Shown here: one piece after another, positions 9,001 to 15,920 of the stretch
How positions within the stretch are numbered: the first letter of the stretch is position 1
Layout of the letters: each line of letters starts with the position of its first letter
Translations under genes and position numbers: made by a program
The notes under the pieces: model-generated
Database searches by the model: none
The model's input: the letters and a program-made list of their open reading frames with translations, nothing else
What the model was told of the DNA's origin: nothing
Source: UBA1163 sp049513055
Lineage (GTDB): Bacteria; Desulfobacterota; BSN033; UBA1163
NCBI GenBank assembly: GCA_049513055.1
Contig: JBEKWN010000005.1
Location: 1 to 64,000 of the forward strand
Reading direction: 5' to 3'
DNA length: 64,000 bases

Positions 9001-9812
9001 AGCATGAAAAATATGCCGCAATCCGTGTAGCCCTGGACTTGCACTTCTTTTATTACATCCATAAAACCCCTAAGCCGCCGCTGCCGAAAGAATTAACACT
9101 GAGGCTTTTGACGCACAAGTCATTATTCCAAAAGCTGGAAACAGGAAGGCGGGGGCAAATGGATGAGTACCATTGGACGGGCATAGGGAAGGCATTTGTC
9201 CAAGCCTATCCTGAAAAAAGCTTGCGGCTTGCCGATACAGTTCTTGAACACTTCAATGAAGATGGAACTATCCTTGAAGGCTTCTTCTCCCCCACCCAGT
9301 CTGTTATTAATGAGATTATGAAGAAATACCCTATAGAGGTCTGGGAAAAGATAAAAAAGTACTTAGGTATCCCTATTGATACCCATGCTTATTTTATAAG
9401 CCAATGGCTTAGGGGCGGAGATCACTATGCGGCAAAGGAAGGTACGCTGTCCTTTATTCCTTTAGAGAAGATTTGGGAATGGGTGGACGAAGATGTGGAG
9501 GAACGCGCATGGTATCTTGCCACATTCGTCCCTAAGGCACTCTTTAGGGAGGAAGGCAAAACCTGCTTGGTTCGGGAACTACTTATACGCTACGGAGCCC
9601 GTGAAGACGTACGGAGGAATCTAAGAGCAAACTTTTCTACGGAAGGATGGTCAGGCCCTGCGAGTTTGCATTATCAGGAGAAAAAGAACTGGCTGCTTGG
9701 TTTCAAAAACGACGAGGATAATGAGAATGTTAAGCGTTGGATTGACGAGTATGTTTCGGTGTTAAACCGTGAGATTGAACAGGCTAGAGTTGAAGAAGAG
9801 CGGAGGTTCTAA
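6033..9812 (+). CDS. Nuclease-STAND-like NTPase, candidate anti-phage protein
   Basis: A 1259-residue protein in three parts. Residues about 25-170 look like a PD-(D/E)xK (Mrr/Cap4-like) nuclease: GGID with D56, then YQIK with Q79 and K81. Residues about 205-480 form a P-loop NTPase: Walker A EAGGGKTR with K238, Walker B VIIIADE with D286-E287, and a following winged-helix-like stretch. The last 750 residues are helical and repeat-like, as expected for a sensor. This nuclease-NTPase-repeat order is that of STAND defence proteins such as the Avs group, where binding of a phage protein triggers oligomerisation and nuclease action. The HNH gene lies 40 bases upstream and AbiE is adjacent. The target is not deducible. 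Confidence 0.75.
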   Translation: MDTIFTVRKEDLQRLSPEEAVDFFRELLWAESTSIGIGKNLINVPSAITSADGGIDAEVQATTVSGGQGIIKQGLTRYQIKTGDFSLSREADIKSILFKEGTSELKPRVKSCLDRDGTLVIVLFGWDEPERVDEQHINKFKEKLLPIDAKCSNSKIEIWGQNKLMSFLTPFPSLALALKGLSGLQFQTYKSWSQNNDMRQDFVKSTDYQQKAKAIQDILRTSDGAKHIRIIDEAGGGKTRFILEATKAEDLAPLVLYTKASKFLNSDLLFLILREDNPFNVIIIADECSHQHRIEIWNQLATRGPRIKLITIYNEPDIKEHGIDYCDIPALSVDDIKQIILSYGVLKDHVDRWAGLAGNSPRFAHMIGTNLKYYHDDVLRPVEGIYDRIIAGYEDPNSEEVKKRKRVLMHIALFKRFGYRRPVEEEAKKVWKLVEKVDRDITWGKFQEIINKLVSLNILQGETTLYITPRAFHIRMWIEWWDTYGSSFDHDDFLRNIPENLELRKWFYEMLKFAGESGAAARVVKDLFGPTGPFKDFEYLKTKLGGRFFLALTEADPESALNCLKRTIARKTKDELLAYTTGRREVVWALERIAIWRGLFADAARILLALGEAENENFSNNASGVFAGLFSPAPAPVAPTEAPPQERLPVLKEALESPSKEKRKLALKAFDQALATLPSPRLVGAEYQGLRKEPELWRPKTWGELFDAYRQAWQLLVQKLESMEESERQEGVKILLDNSRGLTTMGNLADMVISTLSELSEKPYANKKEILSTVVHILHYNGKGLDEDIRKRLEGFRDELIGSGFAALLRRYVGMDLLEDQFDEEGKQVDKVQPKIEELAEQAIKDNSLLESELPWLITAEAQNGYRFGYEVGKRDAGFKLMDLLLKTQREASGDASAYFLGGYFRALFEKDQNMWEEQLDAIARDEKLNAWLPELTWRSGMSDRAALRLLVLAQKGIIAFEHFSMFGVGSVMKDLSEEVFLKLCTFLVEHEKYAAIRVALDLHFFYYIHKTPKPPLPKELTLRLLTHKSLFQKLETGRRGQMDEYHWTGIGKAFVQAYPEKSLRLADTVLEHFNEDGTILEGFFSPTQSVINEIMKKYPIEVWEKIKKYLGIPIDTHAYFISQWLRGGDHYAAKEGTLSFIPLEKIWEWVDEDVEERAWYLATFVPKALFREEGKTCLVRELLIRYGAREDVRRNLRANFSTEGWSGPASLHYQEKKNWLLGFKNDEDNENVKRWIDEYVSVLNREIEQARVEEERRF

Positions 9813-9930
9813 TCTGTAATTAATATCATTAAAAGGGTTGTAAATGTTCACCTTTATCCTTCCAATAAAATGAGACCGTATTTTTTTTATGAGTGATATT
9901 TTTTTGTGCCAAAGATAGAAGGAATCAATA

Positions 9931-10065
9931 ATGCCGGCGAATATTGCTCACATGCTCGTTTGTAATAAGGCAGTCAAGATACTCCAGAAGGATGGAGGGG
10001 AGTATCAGCAGTTCATTGATATCCTTGATTCTAAAATCTATAAGCCTTACCAAAATCTTGGGTAG
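9931..10065 (+). pseudogene. Amino-terminal relic of a phospholipase C-like gene, copy 1
   Basis: ATG 9931 opens 44 codons beginning MPANIAHMLVCNKAVKIL and ending KPYQNLG at TAG 10063-10065. The start resembles the amino end of zinc-dependent phospholipase C-like proteins, which continue for 200 or more residues; the rest is absent. The same leader recurs at 11049-11099. Family recognition is from memory of the amino end only. Confidence 0.42.
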
Positions 10066-10082
10066 GAAGATGATACCGCAGA

Positions 10083-10526
10083 TTAGGAGAGTTGGTCCAA
10101 AACGAGAATGTCGATTCCTTTGACGGAAGCGAGATTTTCGTCATTTGTCAAAAAGGCACGAGAACCGGAAATGAGAGCAGTGGCCACTTGGATCGCGTCT
10201 GGAGTTTTCAAATTGTAATGGGCTCGGAGAAAGGCAGCCCTTTCTGCAATATCGTCCGTAACTGGAACAACAGAGAGATGGGGAAAATTTCTGAATAAGA
10301 CCATATACTGGGCGGCGAGGGCAAAGTCTTTTTTCCGGTAAGGGTGAACGAGGCATTCCGTGATGCTGATGGTGCTGGTGACAGCTTCTATTTCCCCTTT
10401 TTCCAAAACACTAAAGAAATATTTTAGAAGAGGGAGGTAGGCTGGATGTTCCTCAAAGGCGTAAATAAAGATCATGGTGTCCAAGCCAACTTTCTGACTT
10501 TTCAAACCTTTGAGAAAAGAGGTCAT
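10083..10526 (-). CDS. vapC: PIN-domain toxin (VapC family)
   Basis: A 147-residue PIN-fold ribonuclease. The four acidic positions are visible: D16 in GLDTMIF, E in SITECL near residue 57, D in TPDAIQ near 109 and D in TNDE near 128. VapC toxins cleave tRNA or rRNA until bound by their antitoxin. The gene overlaps the AbrB-type antitoxin gene upstream by ATGA (10523-10526), the standard coupled layout, and ends close to the relic at 9931-10065. Confidence 0.86.
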   Translation of the reverse strand: MTSFLKGLKSQKVGLDTMIFIYAFEEHPAYLPLLKYFFSVLEKGEIEAVTSTISITECLVHPYRKKDFALAAQYMVLFRNFPHLSVVPVTDDIAERAAFLRAHYNLKTPDAIQVATALISGSRAFLTNDENLASVKGIDILVLDQLS

Positions 10527-10759
10527 TTCCAGTTTGCCCGTTCTTTTTTAACATAGGTTTTGGGATCGATGCCTTTCCAGACATCTTTTCCCAATCCGAG
10601 CATGAATTCAGTAAAGGACTTCGGTTGGGGAAGGATAACAATCACCCCGTTAATTTCTTCTACAAAAACTTCTTTCTTGGGAAGAAGGGGGACTTTCTTA
10701 CGAATCGTTTGGGGGATAACGACCTGATACTTGGGTCCCACTTTGACTTTTTCTCCCAT
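10523..10759 (-). CDS. vapB: AbrB/MazE-fold antitoxin
   Basis: A 78-residue DNA-binding antitoxin with a SpoVT/AbrB swapped-hairpin domain (KVGPKYQVVIPQTIRKK, about residues 7-23) and a carboxyl tail rich in charged and aromatic residues that would occupy the toxin. A strong ribosome binding site (GGAGG, 10764-10768 on this strand) precedes the ATG. The promoter and a pair of GTTATACG repeats just upstream suggest autoregulation. First gene of the two-gene leftward operon. Confidence 0.86.
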   Translation of the reverse strand: MGEKVKVGPKYQVVIPQTIRKKVPLLPKKEVFVEEINGVIVILPQPKSFTEFMLGLGKDVWKGIDPKTYVKKERANWK

Positions 10760-10778
10760 GGCAGCCTCCTTTTGGAAT

Positions 10779-10817
10779 GTTATACGTTATTTTAATATCG
10801 TTATACGGTTCTGTCAA
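10779..10817 (-). promoter_or_regulatory. Promoter and probable operator of the PIN/AbrB pair
   Basis: On the minus strand TTGACA (10812-10817), 17 bases, TAAAAT (10789-10794). Two exact direct repeats read GTTATACG on the plus strand (10779-10786 and 10800-10807), 21 bases apart, or two helical turns, and straddle the -10 box. This is the position expected for binding by the AbrB antitoxin. Confidence 0.7.
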
Positions 10818-11048
10818 GGCCTATTAGAAGCGTACAGGAAACAGATCGTCTTTGATATGCGGGAACTTTATCTTAGGGGCAATTTATAGAGGGAGAGGCT
10901 TCAATGGCGAAATGTGGGAGTTGTGATGAGCGGAAAGAAACAAAAGGTGCCTGACCTTGAAACTTGACAGAAGATTTTATTGAACTTTATATGGTATCAG
11001 GGAGATTAAAAGAGAAGAAATGCGGGACACTTCCCATTTTAAAAATAG
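10818..11048. other. Intergenic stretch, no gene seen
   Basis: No reading frame with a start and ribosome binding site, and no tRNA-like fold. Apart from a GGGACACTTCCCATTTTAA stretch (11020-11042) of the kind seen at the edges of REP-associated elements, nothing is identifiable. Confidence 0.4.
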
Positions 11049-11099
11049 AGAGAATCAATAATGCCGGCGAATATTGCCCAGCAGTTCATTGATACAAGA
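11049..11099 (+). pseudogene. Amino-terminal relic of the same phospholipase-like gene, copy 2
   Basis: The bases around ATG 11061 repeat the start of the relic at 9931 (AATCAATAATGCCGGCGAAT and onward), encode MPANIA, then jump to QQFID, which lies about 20 codons further on in copy 1. An internal deletion of about 60 bases is the simplest reading. The two relics flank the PIN/AbrB operon as direct repeats about 1.1 kb apart. Confidence 0.42.
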
Positions 11100-11108
11100 G
11101 AGCCGGAC

Positions 11109-11420
11109 TCACATCTCTCTTTCACATGATTCATGATGACCACAATTGCGGAGGGCGATCATTCCAGGTTCGGGGCCGTACTCGGAGGTGAGTCCTAAAG
11201 TTTTCGAAGCATACGCAATGAAGACATCATTCCCTCCCTCGGCATACTTTCCTTTGACGTTTTTCGCCTTATGAACATTGAGGGATCGATGCCGGGGATT
11301 GGAACTCAGAAGCCTGACCGCTTTATCGATAGCTTTTCGTTCACTCGGTTTCAACCGGGAGTAGTTTTCCAAGAAGATGATTTCGAAATGGAGTTCAAAG
11401 CGAGAAAGTTTCGCTGGCAT
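11109..11420 (-). CDS. RelE/ParE-like mRNA interferase toxin
   Basis: A 103-residue protein with the RelE-superfamily pattern: helical amino end (LKPSERKAIDKAVRLLSSNPRHRSL), then a beta-rich part (KYAEGGNDVFIAYA) and a carboxyl NCGHHE motif comparable to the terminal G-x-H/R-x-x-x-Y region of the family. It lies six bases after an AbrB-type antitoxin gene on the same strand. The catalytic set differs from E. coli RelE, so activity is inferred only from fold and context. Confidence 0.75.
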   Translation of the reverse strand: MPAKLSRFELHFEIIFLENYSRLKPSERKAIDKAVRLLSSNPRHRSLNVHKAKNVKGKYAEGGNDVFIAYASKTLGLTSEYGPEPGMIALRNCGHHESCEREM

Positions 11421-11426
11421 CAGAGG

Positions 11427-11702
11427 TTATTTCTTCTTTTTCTTAAGCGCCTTCGAAGGGGTAGAAGCAACGATTCCGGGCTGGGTGTCCGTATTAACCT
11501 TCCTCTCTCTTTCCACCCAGCCGGGGGAGAGTTCCTCTTCAGGCAGGCCTGACATATCGGGGTATTTCCGGACTGTTCGGACCGGGTAGAGGATGATCTG
11601 ATCACCCTTGACGGTATATTCGAACAAAGGTTCCTTTCGGAAGGGAGGAGGGAGAATCACCCTTCCCCTTGAATCCGTTTTCAAGATTTTAATTTCAGCC
11701 AT
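11427..11702 (-). CDS. AbrB-like antitoxin with lysine tail
   Basis: A 91-residue protein with an amino-terminal SpoVT/AbrB-like domain (ILKTDSRGRVILPPPFRKE) and a disordered, proline- and charge-rich tail ending ALKKKKK. The lysine run may help DNA or RNA binding. First gene of a two-gene leftward operon with the RelE-like toxin. The promoter upstream has both sigma-70 hexamers exact, and a palindrome covers its -35 box, which suggests repression by this protein or the complex. Confidence 0.75.
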   Translation of the reverse strand: MAEIKILKTDSRGRVILPPPFRKEPLFEYTVKGDQIILYPVRTVRKYPDMSGLPEEELSPGWVERERKVNTDTQPGIVASTPSKALKKKKK

Positions 11703-11731
11703 GTCACTTTCTCCAATTCTTTTTTGGTAAA

Positions 11732-11760
11732 ATTATAATCCCATTTGTGACAATTGTCAA
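11732..11760 (-). promoter_or_regulatory. Perfect-consensus sigma-70 promoter with palindrome
   Basis: Minus strand: TTGACA (11755-11760), exactly 17 bases, TATAAT (11732-11737). The 12-bp palindrome TGACAATTGTCA (11748-11759) overlaps the -35 box. A promoter this strong would need a repressor, which fits toxin-antitoxin autoregulation. Confidence 0.82.
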
Positions 11761-11857
11761 ATATGGGTAAAATTTAGTCAAAGAAGCAAGAAACTAAATA
11801 GAAATTGTGGTTCACATTATTGATTTGTGCCAAAATTTATTTTAATAGGAATCTGAT

Positions 11858-12775
11858 ATGCGGATTTGGACTTTTTTTGTTATCATAGCTTGGATATTCA
11901 CAATAGCCGAAATAGTCAAGGGAGAAGAGAAGGGAAAAATGAATCCAGAGATTTCCCTGCCCTCAGAAGCCGGGGACTGGAAGTGGGACGAGAAGGAGAT
12001 AAAATACGATTCCAGGACCCTGTTCAAGTACATCGATGGGGCGGCAGAACTTTATCTGGCGTATGGTTTTCAGAATCTCACGGTTCGCCGGTTTGAAAAA
12101 TTGAACCAACCTCCCCTTATCGTTGAACTCTATGAAATGGCCTCTTCAGAGGATGCTTATGGGGTGTTTTCTTTTGAACATCAGGATGAAGCCGTAGGAA
12201 TCGGTCAGGGATCTGAATTTGGGGGAGGGTTGCTTCGGTTCTGGAAAGGAAAATATTTTGTCAGCGTCTATGCAGAAGGGGAGGGGGCAGAGGTTGAATC
12301 AGGAATCCTCAAGATGGGCGGGGCTGCGGCAAATTCAATCCCAGCTACAGGCCCGGAACCGAAATTGGTTGGTTTTATTCCAGGGAAGGACCTCGGCCTG
12401 GTCGATAAGAGCGTTCGCTACCTTAAGAGTCACATTCTCCTGAACCAGCGGTTTTTCGTAGCCCACCAGAATATTTTTAATCTGAACCGGAAAACGGAAG
12501 CCGTGCTAGCTCAATATCTTCAAGATAAACAGAAGACCCAACTTCTTCTGATTCGATACCCCGATTCGAAAGAGGCCGGAGATGCTTATCAGAGCTTCAT
12601 GAAGGTTTACCTTCCTGATGCTGGGGGGATGGATCGTTCAAAAACAGAGGACGGGAAATGGACCTTTGCCCGGCAGAGGGATGAATTTGTTGTCATTGTT
12701 TTTGGAGCTCCTACGGCGGTCGATGCCGAGGCCCTTCTCAAGGCTACAGAAGAAAAAATGCTTGGGGGGCGTTGA
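11858..12775 (+). CDS. DUF6599-type exported protein
   Basis: A 305-residue protein with a signal peptide (residues 1-22, FFVIIAWIFTIAEIVKG) and a periplasmic body with the family blocks TLFKYIDGAAELYLAYGF, MASSEDAYGVFSFE and a repeated domain toward the carboxyl end. Proteins of this kind are often found next to Tat-exported DUF362 proteins in anaerobic bacteria, and that gene follows here after 80 bases. No enzymatic residues can be named; a role in redox or metal-centre chemistry is only a guess. Confidence 0.78.
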   Translation: MRIWTFFVIIAWIFTIAEIVKGEEKGKMNPEISLPSEAGDWKWDEKEIKYDSRTLFKYIDGAAELYLAYGFQNLTVRRFEKLNQPPLIVELYEMASSEDAYGVFSFEHQDEAVGIGQGSEFGGGLLRFWKGKYFVSVYAEGEGAEVESGILKMGGAAANSIPATGPEPKLVGFIPGKDLGLVDKSVRYLKSHILLNQRFFVAHQNIFNLNRKTEAVLAQYLQDKQKTQLLLIRYPDSKEAGDAYQSFMKVYLPDAGGMDRSKTEDGKWTFARQRDEFVVIVFGAPTAVDAEALLKATEEKMLGGR

Positions 12776-12855
12776 ACGCAGATTCCCTTCACTTAGCCCT
12801 CTGCTCCTCTGAGGAAGAGAGGATAGGGGATATATAGAAAGGAGGTTTGAGTTAG

Positions 12856-13743
12856 ATGGGAGAAAAAATCATCACCCGTAGGGATTTTCTTCGAGTCACG
12901 GCTGGAACCGCAATGGCCGCTACCCTGGGGTCGGGGATCCTGGGGGAAGCTCGGGCAGAGCCAACGGCGAAAGTCGTCCTCATCCGGAATGCTGAGATAT
13001 TAGGGCGCCAAGACAAAGTGCAGGAGGAGATCCTGCAATCCATGCTGGATCAAGCCGTCAAGAGTCTCCTGGGAACCAATGAACCCCTGGAAGCCTGGCA
13101 GAAGCTTTTCAAGAGTTCGGATGTGGTGGGGATTAAAAGTAATGTATGGGCGAAGATGCCGACCCCAAAAGAATTGGAAACGGCTATTAAGCGCCGGCTG
13201 CTGGATGTGGGAGTGGCGGAGAAAAATATCGGCATCGATGACCGGGGAGTTCTGAATAACCCGGTCTTCCAGAATGCTACTGCGCTCGTTAATGTGCGAC
13301 CGTTGAGGACGCATCACTGGTCCGGGGTCGGGACTTGCCTGAAAAATTACATCCAATTTGTCCCAGACCCTTCGTCCTACCATGATGAGGGGTGCTCGCC
13401 CCTGGGTAAAATTTGGACTTACCCAATCGTAAAGGGAAAGACCCGCCTGAATATCCTCAGTGCCCTCACCCCCCAATTTTATGGAAGGGGAGCCAATTTT
13501 TTCGACAAGAGATACGTTTGGCCCTATCAGGGGCTGATCATGGGAACCGATCCCGTGGCTGTCGATGCGGTAGGTGCCCATCTTCTCCAGGTAAAGCGGA
13601 CCGGTTTTTTCGGCGAAGAACGGGCCCTGGATGTTCCCCCTATCCATATCCTGGTGGCCGATAAAAAATATCACCTCGGGGTCAGTGACTTGAGCCGCAT
13701 TCAGCTGATCAAACTGGGCTGGATGGAAGAGGTGCTGATATAG
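12856..13743 (+). CDS. Tat-exported DUF362 protein
   Basis: A 295-residue protein with a twin-arginine signal (TRRDFLRVTAG, residues 8-18, then an Ala/Gly-rich helix). The DUF362 body includes VVGIKSNVW, VNVRPLRTHHWSGVGTCLKN and GTDPVAVDAVGAHLL. DUF362 proteins are predicted to handle iron-sulfur or related cofactors, but this copy has no clustered CxxCxxC ferredoxin motif. A strong AAAGGAGG (12838-12845) precedes the ATG. Likely co-transcribed with the DUF6599 gene. Confidence 0.85.
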   Translation: MGEKIITRRDFLRVTAGTAMAATLGSGILGEARAEPTAKVVLIRNAEILGRQDKVQEEILQSMLDQAVKSLLGTNEPLEAWQKLFKSSDVVGIKSNVWAKMPTPKELETAIKRRLLDVGVAEKNIGIDDRGVLNNPVFQNATALVNVRPLRTHHWSGVGTCLKNYIQFVPDPSSYHDEGCSPLGKIWTYPIVKGKTRLNILSALTPQFYGRGANFFDKRYVWPYQGLIMGTDPVAVDAVGAHLLQVKRTGFFGEERALDVPPIHILVADKKYHLGVSDLSRIQLIKLGWMEEVLI

Positions 13744-13803
13744 CTTTCGTTAAGGGAAGAGTCCGTTGAGAAATTGGGGACGGGTTCACATTATCCTTCT
13801 TAA

Positions 13804-14280
13804 TCATTCACTTCCCTTAGGTTCTTCTTTTAATTTTTCCTGAGTTACAGATGGTGAGAATCCGCCCATGCCGATAAAGGGGGTGACTTCGTGACTTCTC
13901 TCCAGGTTGGCGATGATCCGGACCCTCCTGTCAAAATCCTTCAATTTGGAAAGTTTTTTATCCAGTTCTTCAATCTTTGCTGAAAATAATTGAATCTGGG
14001 ACCTCTGAACCTGCGATTCCTGGCGCAATCGATTCAGTAAAAAAGTTTTCTTCTTGACCTGTATGTAGTCACATAAGAAGAACATAATAGAGAGTTGGAA
14101 AAAGGCGAGAAGATAAATGAGAATTTTAAGAGTCTCTTTTTTAACCCTCAGTTTATCCATTTTCATTATCGTTACTTGATTAGCAGCATCATTTATTGAC
14201 TTAACTGGATTAGCCCACACCTGTATGAAGATTGCGAAAATGAACAAAGTTAACAAAATTGCAACTTTTATCGCGGTCAT
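13804..14280 (-). CDS. Membrane-anchored coiled-coil protein, truncated M23-peptidase-like
   Basis: A 158-residue protein with two hydrophobic helices (about 4-23 and 50-70) and a coiled coil (about 75-125, LLNRLRQESQVQ then LDKKLSKLKDFDRR). The part from residue 40 resembles the amino end of deltaproteobacterial M23 peptidases (coiled coil, then RVRIIANLE and a GMGG loop), but the metallopeptidase domain is absent. It may be a truncated peptidase or a genuine short regulator of septal wall cleavage. Convergent with the DUF362 gene. Confidence 0.55.
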   Translation of the reverse strand: MTAIKVAILLTLFIFAIFIQVWANPVKSINDAANQVTIMKMDKLRVKKETLKILIYLLAFFQLSIMFFLCDYIQVKKKTFLLNRLRQESQVQRSQIQLFSAKIEELDKKLSKLKDFDRRVRIIANLERSHEVTPFIGMGGFSPSVTQEKLKEEPKGSE

Positions 14281-14519
14281 TCTTTTAAACTCTTTTCAAT
14301 AGTTAGATGGGGAAACTGTGAATAAATAAACCCTATTTGGTTTTACGATTTTTTCCCTGAAGGAGATCCAAATTTTAATTAGATAATGAGCAATTTAAAT
14401 GCCAAACATTCTCATTCTAATGATGGGGAAAGAGAAACAATTGCCAAAAAATAAGTTGACTTTTCTATAAAAAATATAATTAATGAGAAGAGCGAGCAAA
14501 AAATAGGAGGAAATAGCCG

Positions 14520-14603
14520 ATGAACAGAAGGTCATTTATCAAGACGATGGGATTTATTGGAGCCATCACTGCATCGGGCTTTTCCCGGAAAGAGGTGACT
14601 TAA
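14520..14603 (+). pseudogene. Twin-arginine leader-only mini-gene
   Basis: Behind a strong AGGAGG (14505-14510), ATG 14520 opens 27 codons starting MNRRSFIKTMGFIGAITASG, a typical Tat signal, and ends TAA at 14601-14603. There is no mature protein. It is probably the stump of a Tat-exported protein; alternatively a leader peptide for the TraB-like gene, which begins two bases later. Confidence 0.5.
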
Positions 14604-14605
14604 AA

Positions 14606-15505
14606 ATGAAGAATAAAACTTCGAAATTATTAGTAATATTTTCGGTTCTTATTTTAGTATCTTTAGTTGCTTCTTCTCAAGATGTTTTCTCTCAGTCCCA
14701 GAAGAACTTTTTGTGGAGAGTCGGATCAGGGACAAACACTGTCTATCTGATGGGTTCTTTACATTTTTTTAGGAAAGAGATCTATCCTCTAAATAAAAGG
14801 ATCGAAACCGCTTTTGATCAAGCTAACATTTTGGTGGTGGAGGCAAACGTTAATGATATTACAAAAATCGATATCCAAAAACTGGTGGACAGTGCTCTTT
14901 ACCTTGATCTTGAAACCCTGGAAAAGCATGTTTCAACTGAGACCTATGAGTTGATCAAGAAAGAATCGGGTCGGCTGGGCCTTCCTCTTGAAATGATCAA
15001 TAGGCAAAAGCCATGGTTTCTTGCATTGGTATTGGAATCCTTGGAACTTTTAAAGCTCGGATTCGATCCGAATTACGGCATAGACAAATATTTTCTTTCA
15101 AAGGCTGAGGGGAAGAAAAAGATATTGGAACTGGAGAGCCTTGATTATCAGATCAGCCTCCTTTCTAACTTATCGGATAAGGACCAGGAGTTGTTTCTAT
15201 TATATACGTTGAGAGATTTGAATATCCTGGAGCAGGAATTGGGTAGATTGACGCAAGCATGGATCTCAGGGGATACAAAAAGCATGGAATCCATTCTAAC
15301 AAGAGGTATTTCAGAGGATAAAGGGTTATCTTCCATTTTTGAAAAACTCATTTATGAAAGAAACAAGAAAATGGTTTCGAAGATTGAAGATTTCTTGCGG
15401 ACCAAGGAGATCTATTTTGTTATTGTCGGGGCAGGCCATCTGGTGGGCGACCGAGGGATCATCGAGATCCTCAAAGGAAAAGGATACATTGTTGAGCAAT
15501 TATGA
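14606..15505 (+). CDS. TraB/GumN family exported protein
   Basis: A 299-residue protein with a signal peptide (about 1-29) and the TraB/GumN fold: GSLHFF near residue 51, the long helical middle with PWFLALVLE, the GIDKYFL block, and the carboxyl GAGHLVG motif near 275. The paired G-H motifs are thought to bind metal in a Tiki-like hydrolase arrangement; some members act as proteases or in surface polysaccharide loci. The substrate here is unknown. Translation is probably coupled to the preceding leader stump; GAGGTGA lies before the ATG. Confidence 0.85.
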   Translation: MKNKTSKLLVIFSVLILVSLVASSQDVFSQSQKNFLWRVGSGTNTVYLMGSLHFFRKEIYPLNKRIETAFDQANILVVEANVNDITKIDIQKLVDSALYLDLETLEKHVSTETYELIKKESGRLGLPLEMINRQKPWFLALVLESLELLKLGFDPNYGIDKYFLSKAEGKKKILELESLDYQISLLSNLSDKDQELFLLYTLRDLNILEQELGRLTQAWISGDTKSMESILTRGISEDKGLSSIFEKLIYERNKKMVSKIEDFLRTKEIYFVIVGAGHLVGDRGIIEILKGKGYIVEQL

Positions 15506-15639
15506 AGAGAAATAAACTGTCTAAGTTAGGACTTAACCTGAAGGATGATGTAAGGAAGGACAAAGACTTCTTCCTGTAATGTTGTTTTTACATTTTTGTT
15601 CCACCATACAACCTTTTAAGTAGTAATCGATAATTCTTG

Positions 15640-15668
15640 TTGACTTTTTCAAATAAAATTAGTACTTT
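15640..15668 (+). promoter_or_regulatory. Candidate promoter upstream of the cyclase gene
   Basis: TTGACT, 17 bases, TACTTT. It lies in the gap 15506-15920, which holds no gene that I can see. If used, the leader to the cyclase ATG would be about 245 bases. Moderate match only. Confidence 0.4.
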
Positions 15669-15920
15669 CTTATCAAATCACGTCGTTTTTAAGAGTCAAC
15701 CTCCCAACCTAACCTCAACCTTTTGGAGTTAGAAATGAAATGGGAACCCCCAAAGGTACCTCTATGAAGGCTCAAGGGAATTATGTATTCTTTTGGGGCT
15801 TTGTTATCAAGAGTGGACCAGATACTACACCAATGAAAAAATCCCAGACTGCGGAGAGGCCGTAAAACGAATAGACACGAAAAGTGAGCCGCATCCCAAC
15901 CCTTATGGGGGGTGCAAAAA

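Noticed and set aside
14450..14490. Promoter TTGACT...TATAAT before the Tat mini-gene
   Set aside because: The hexamers are only 13 bases apart, too close for a sigma-70 promoter.
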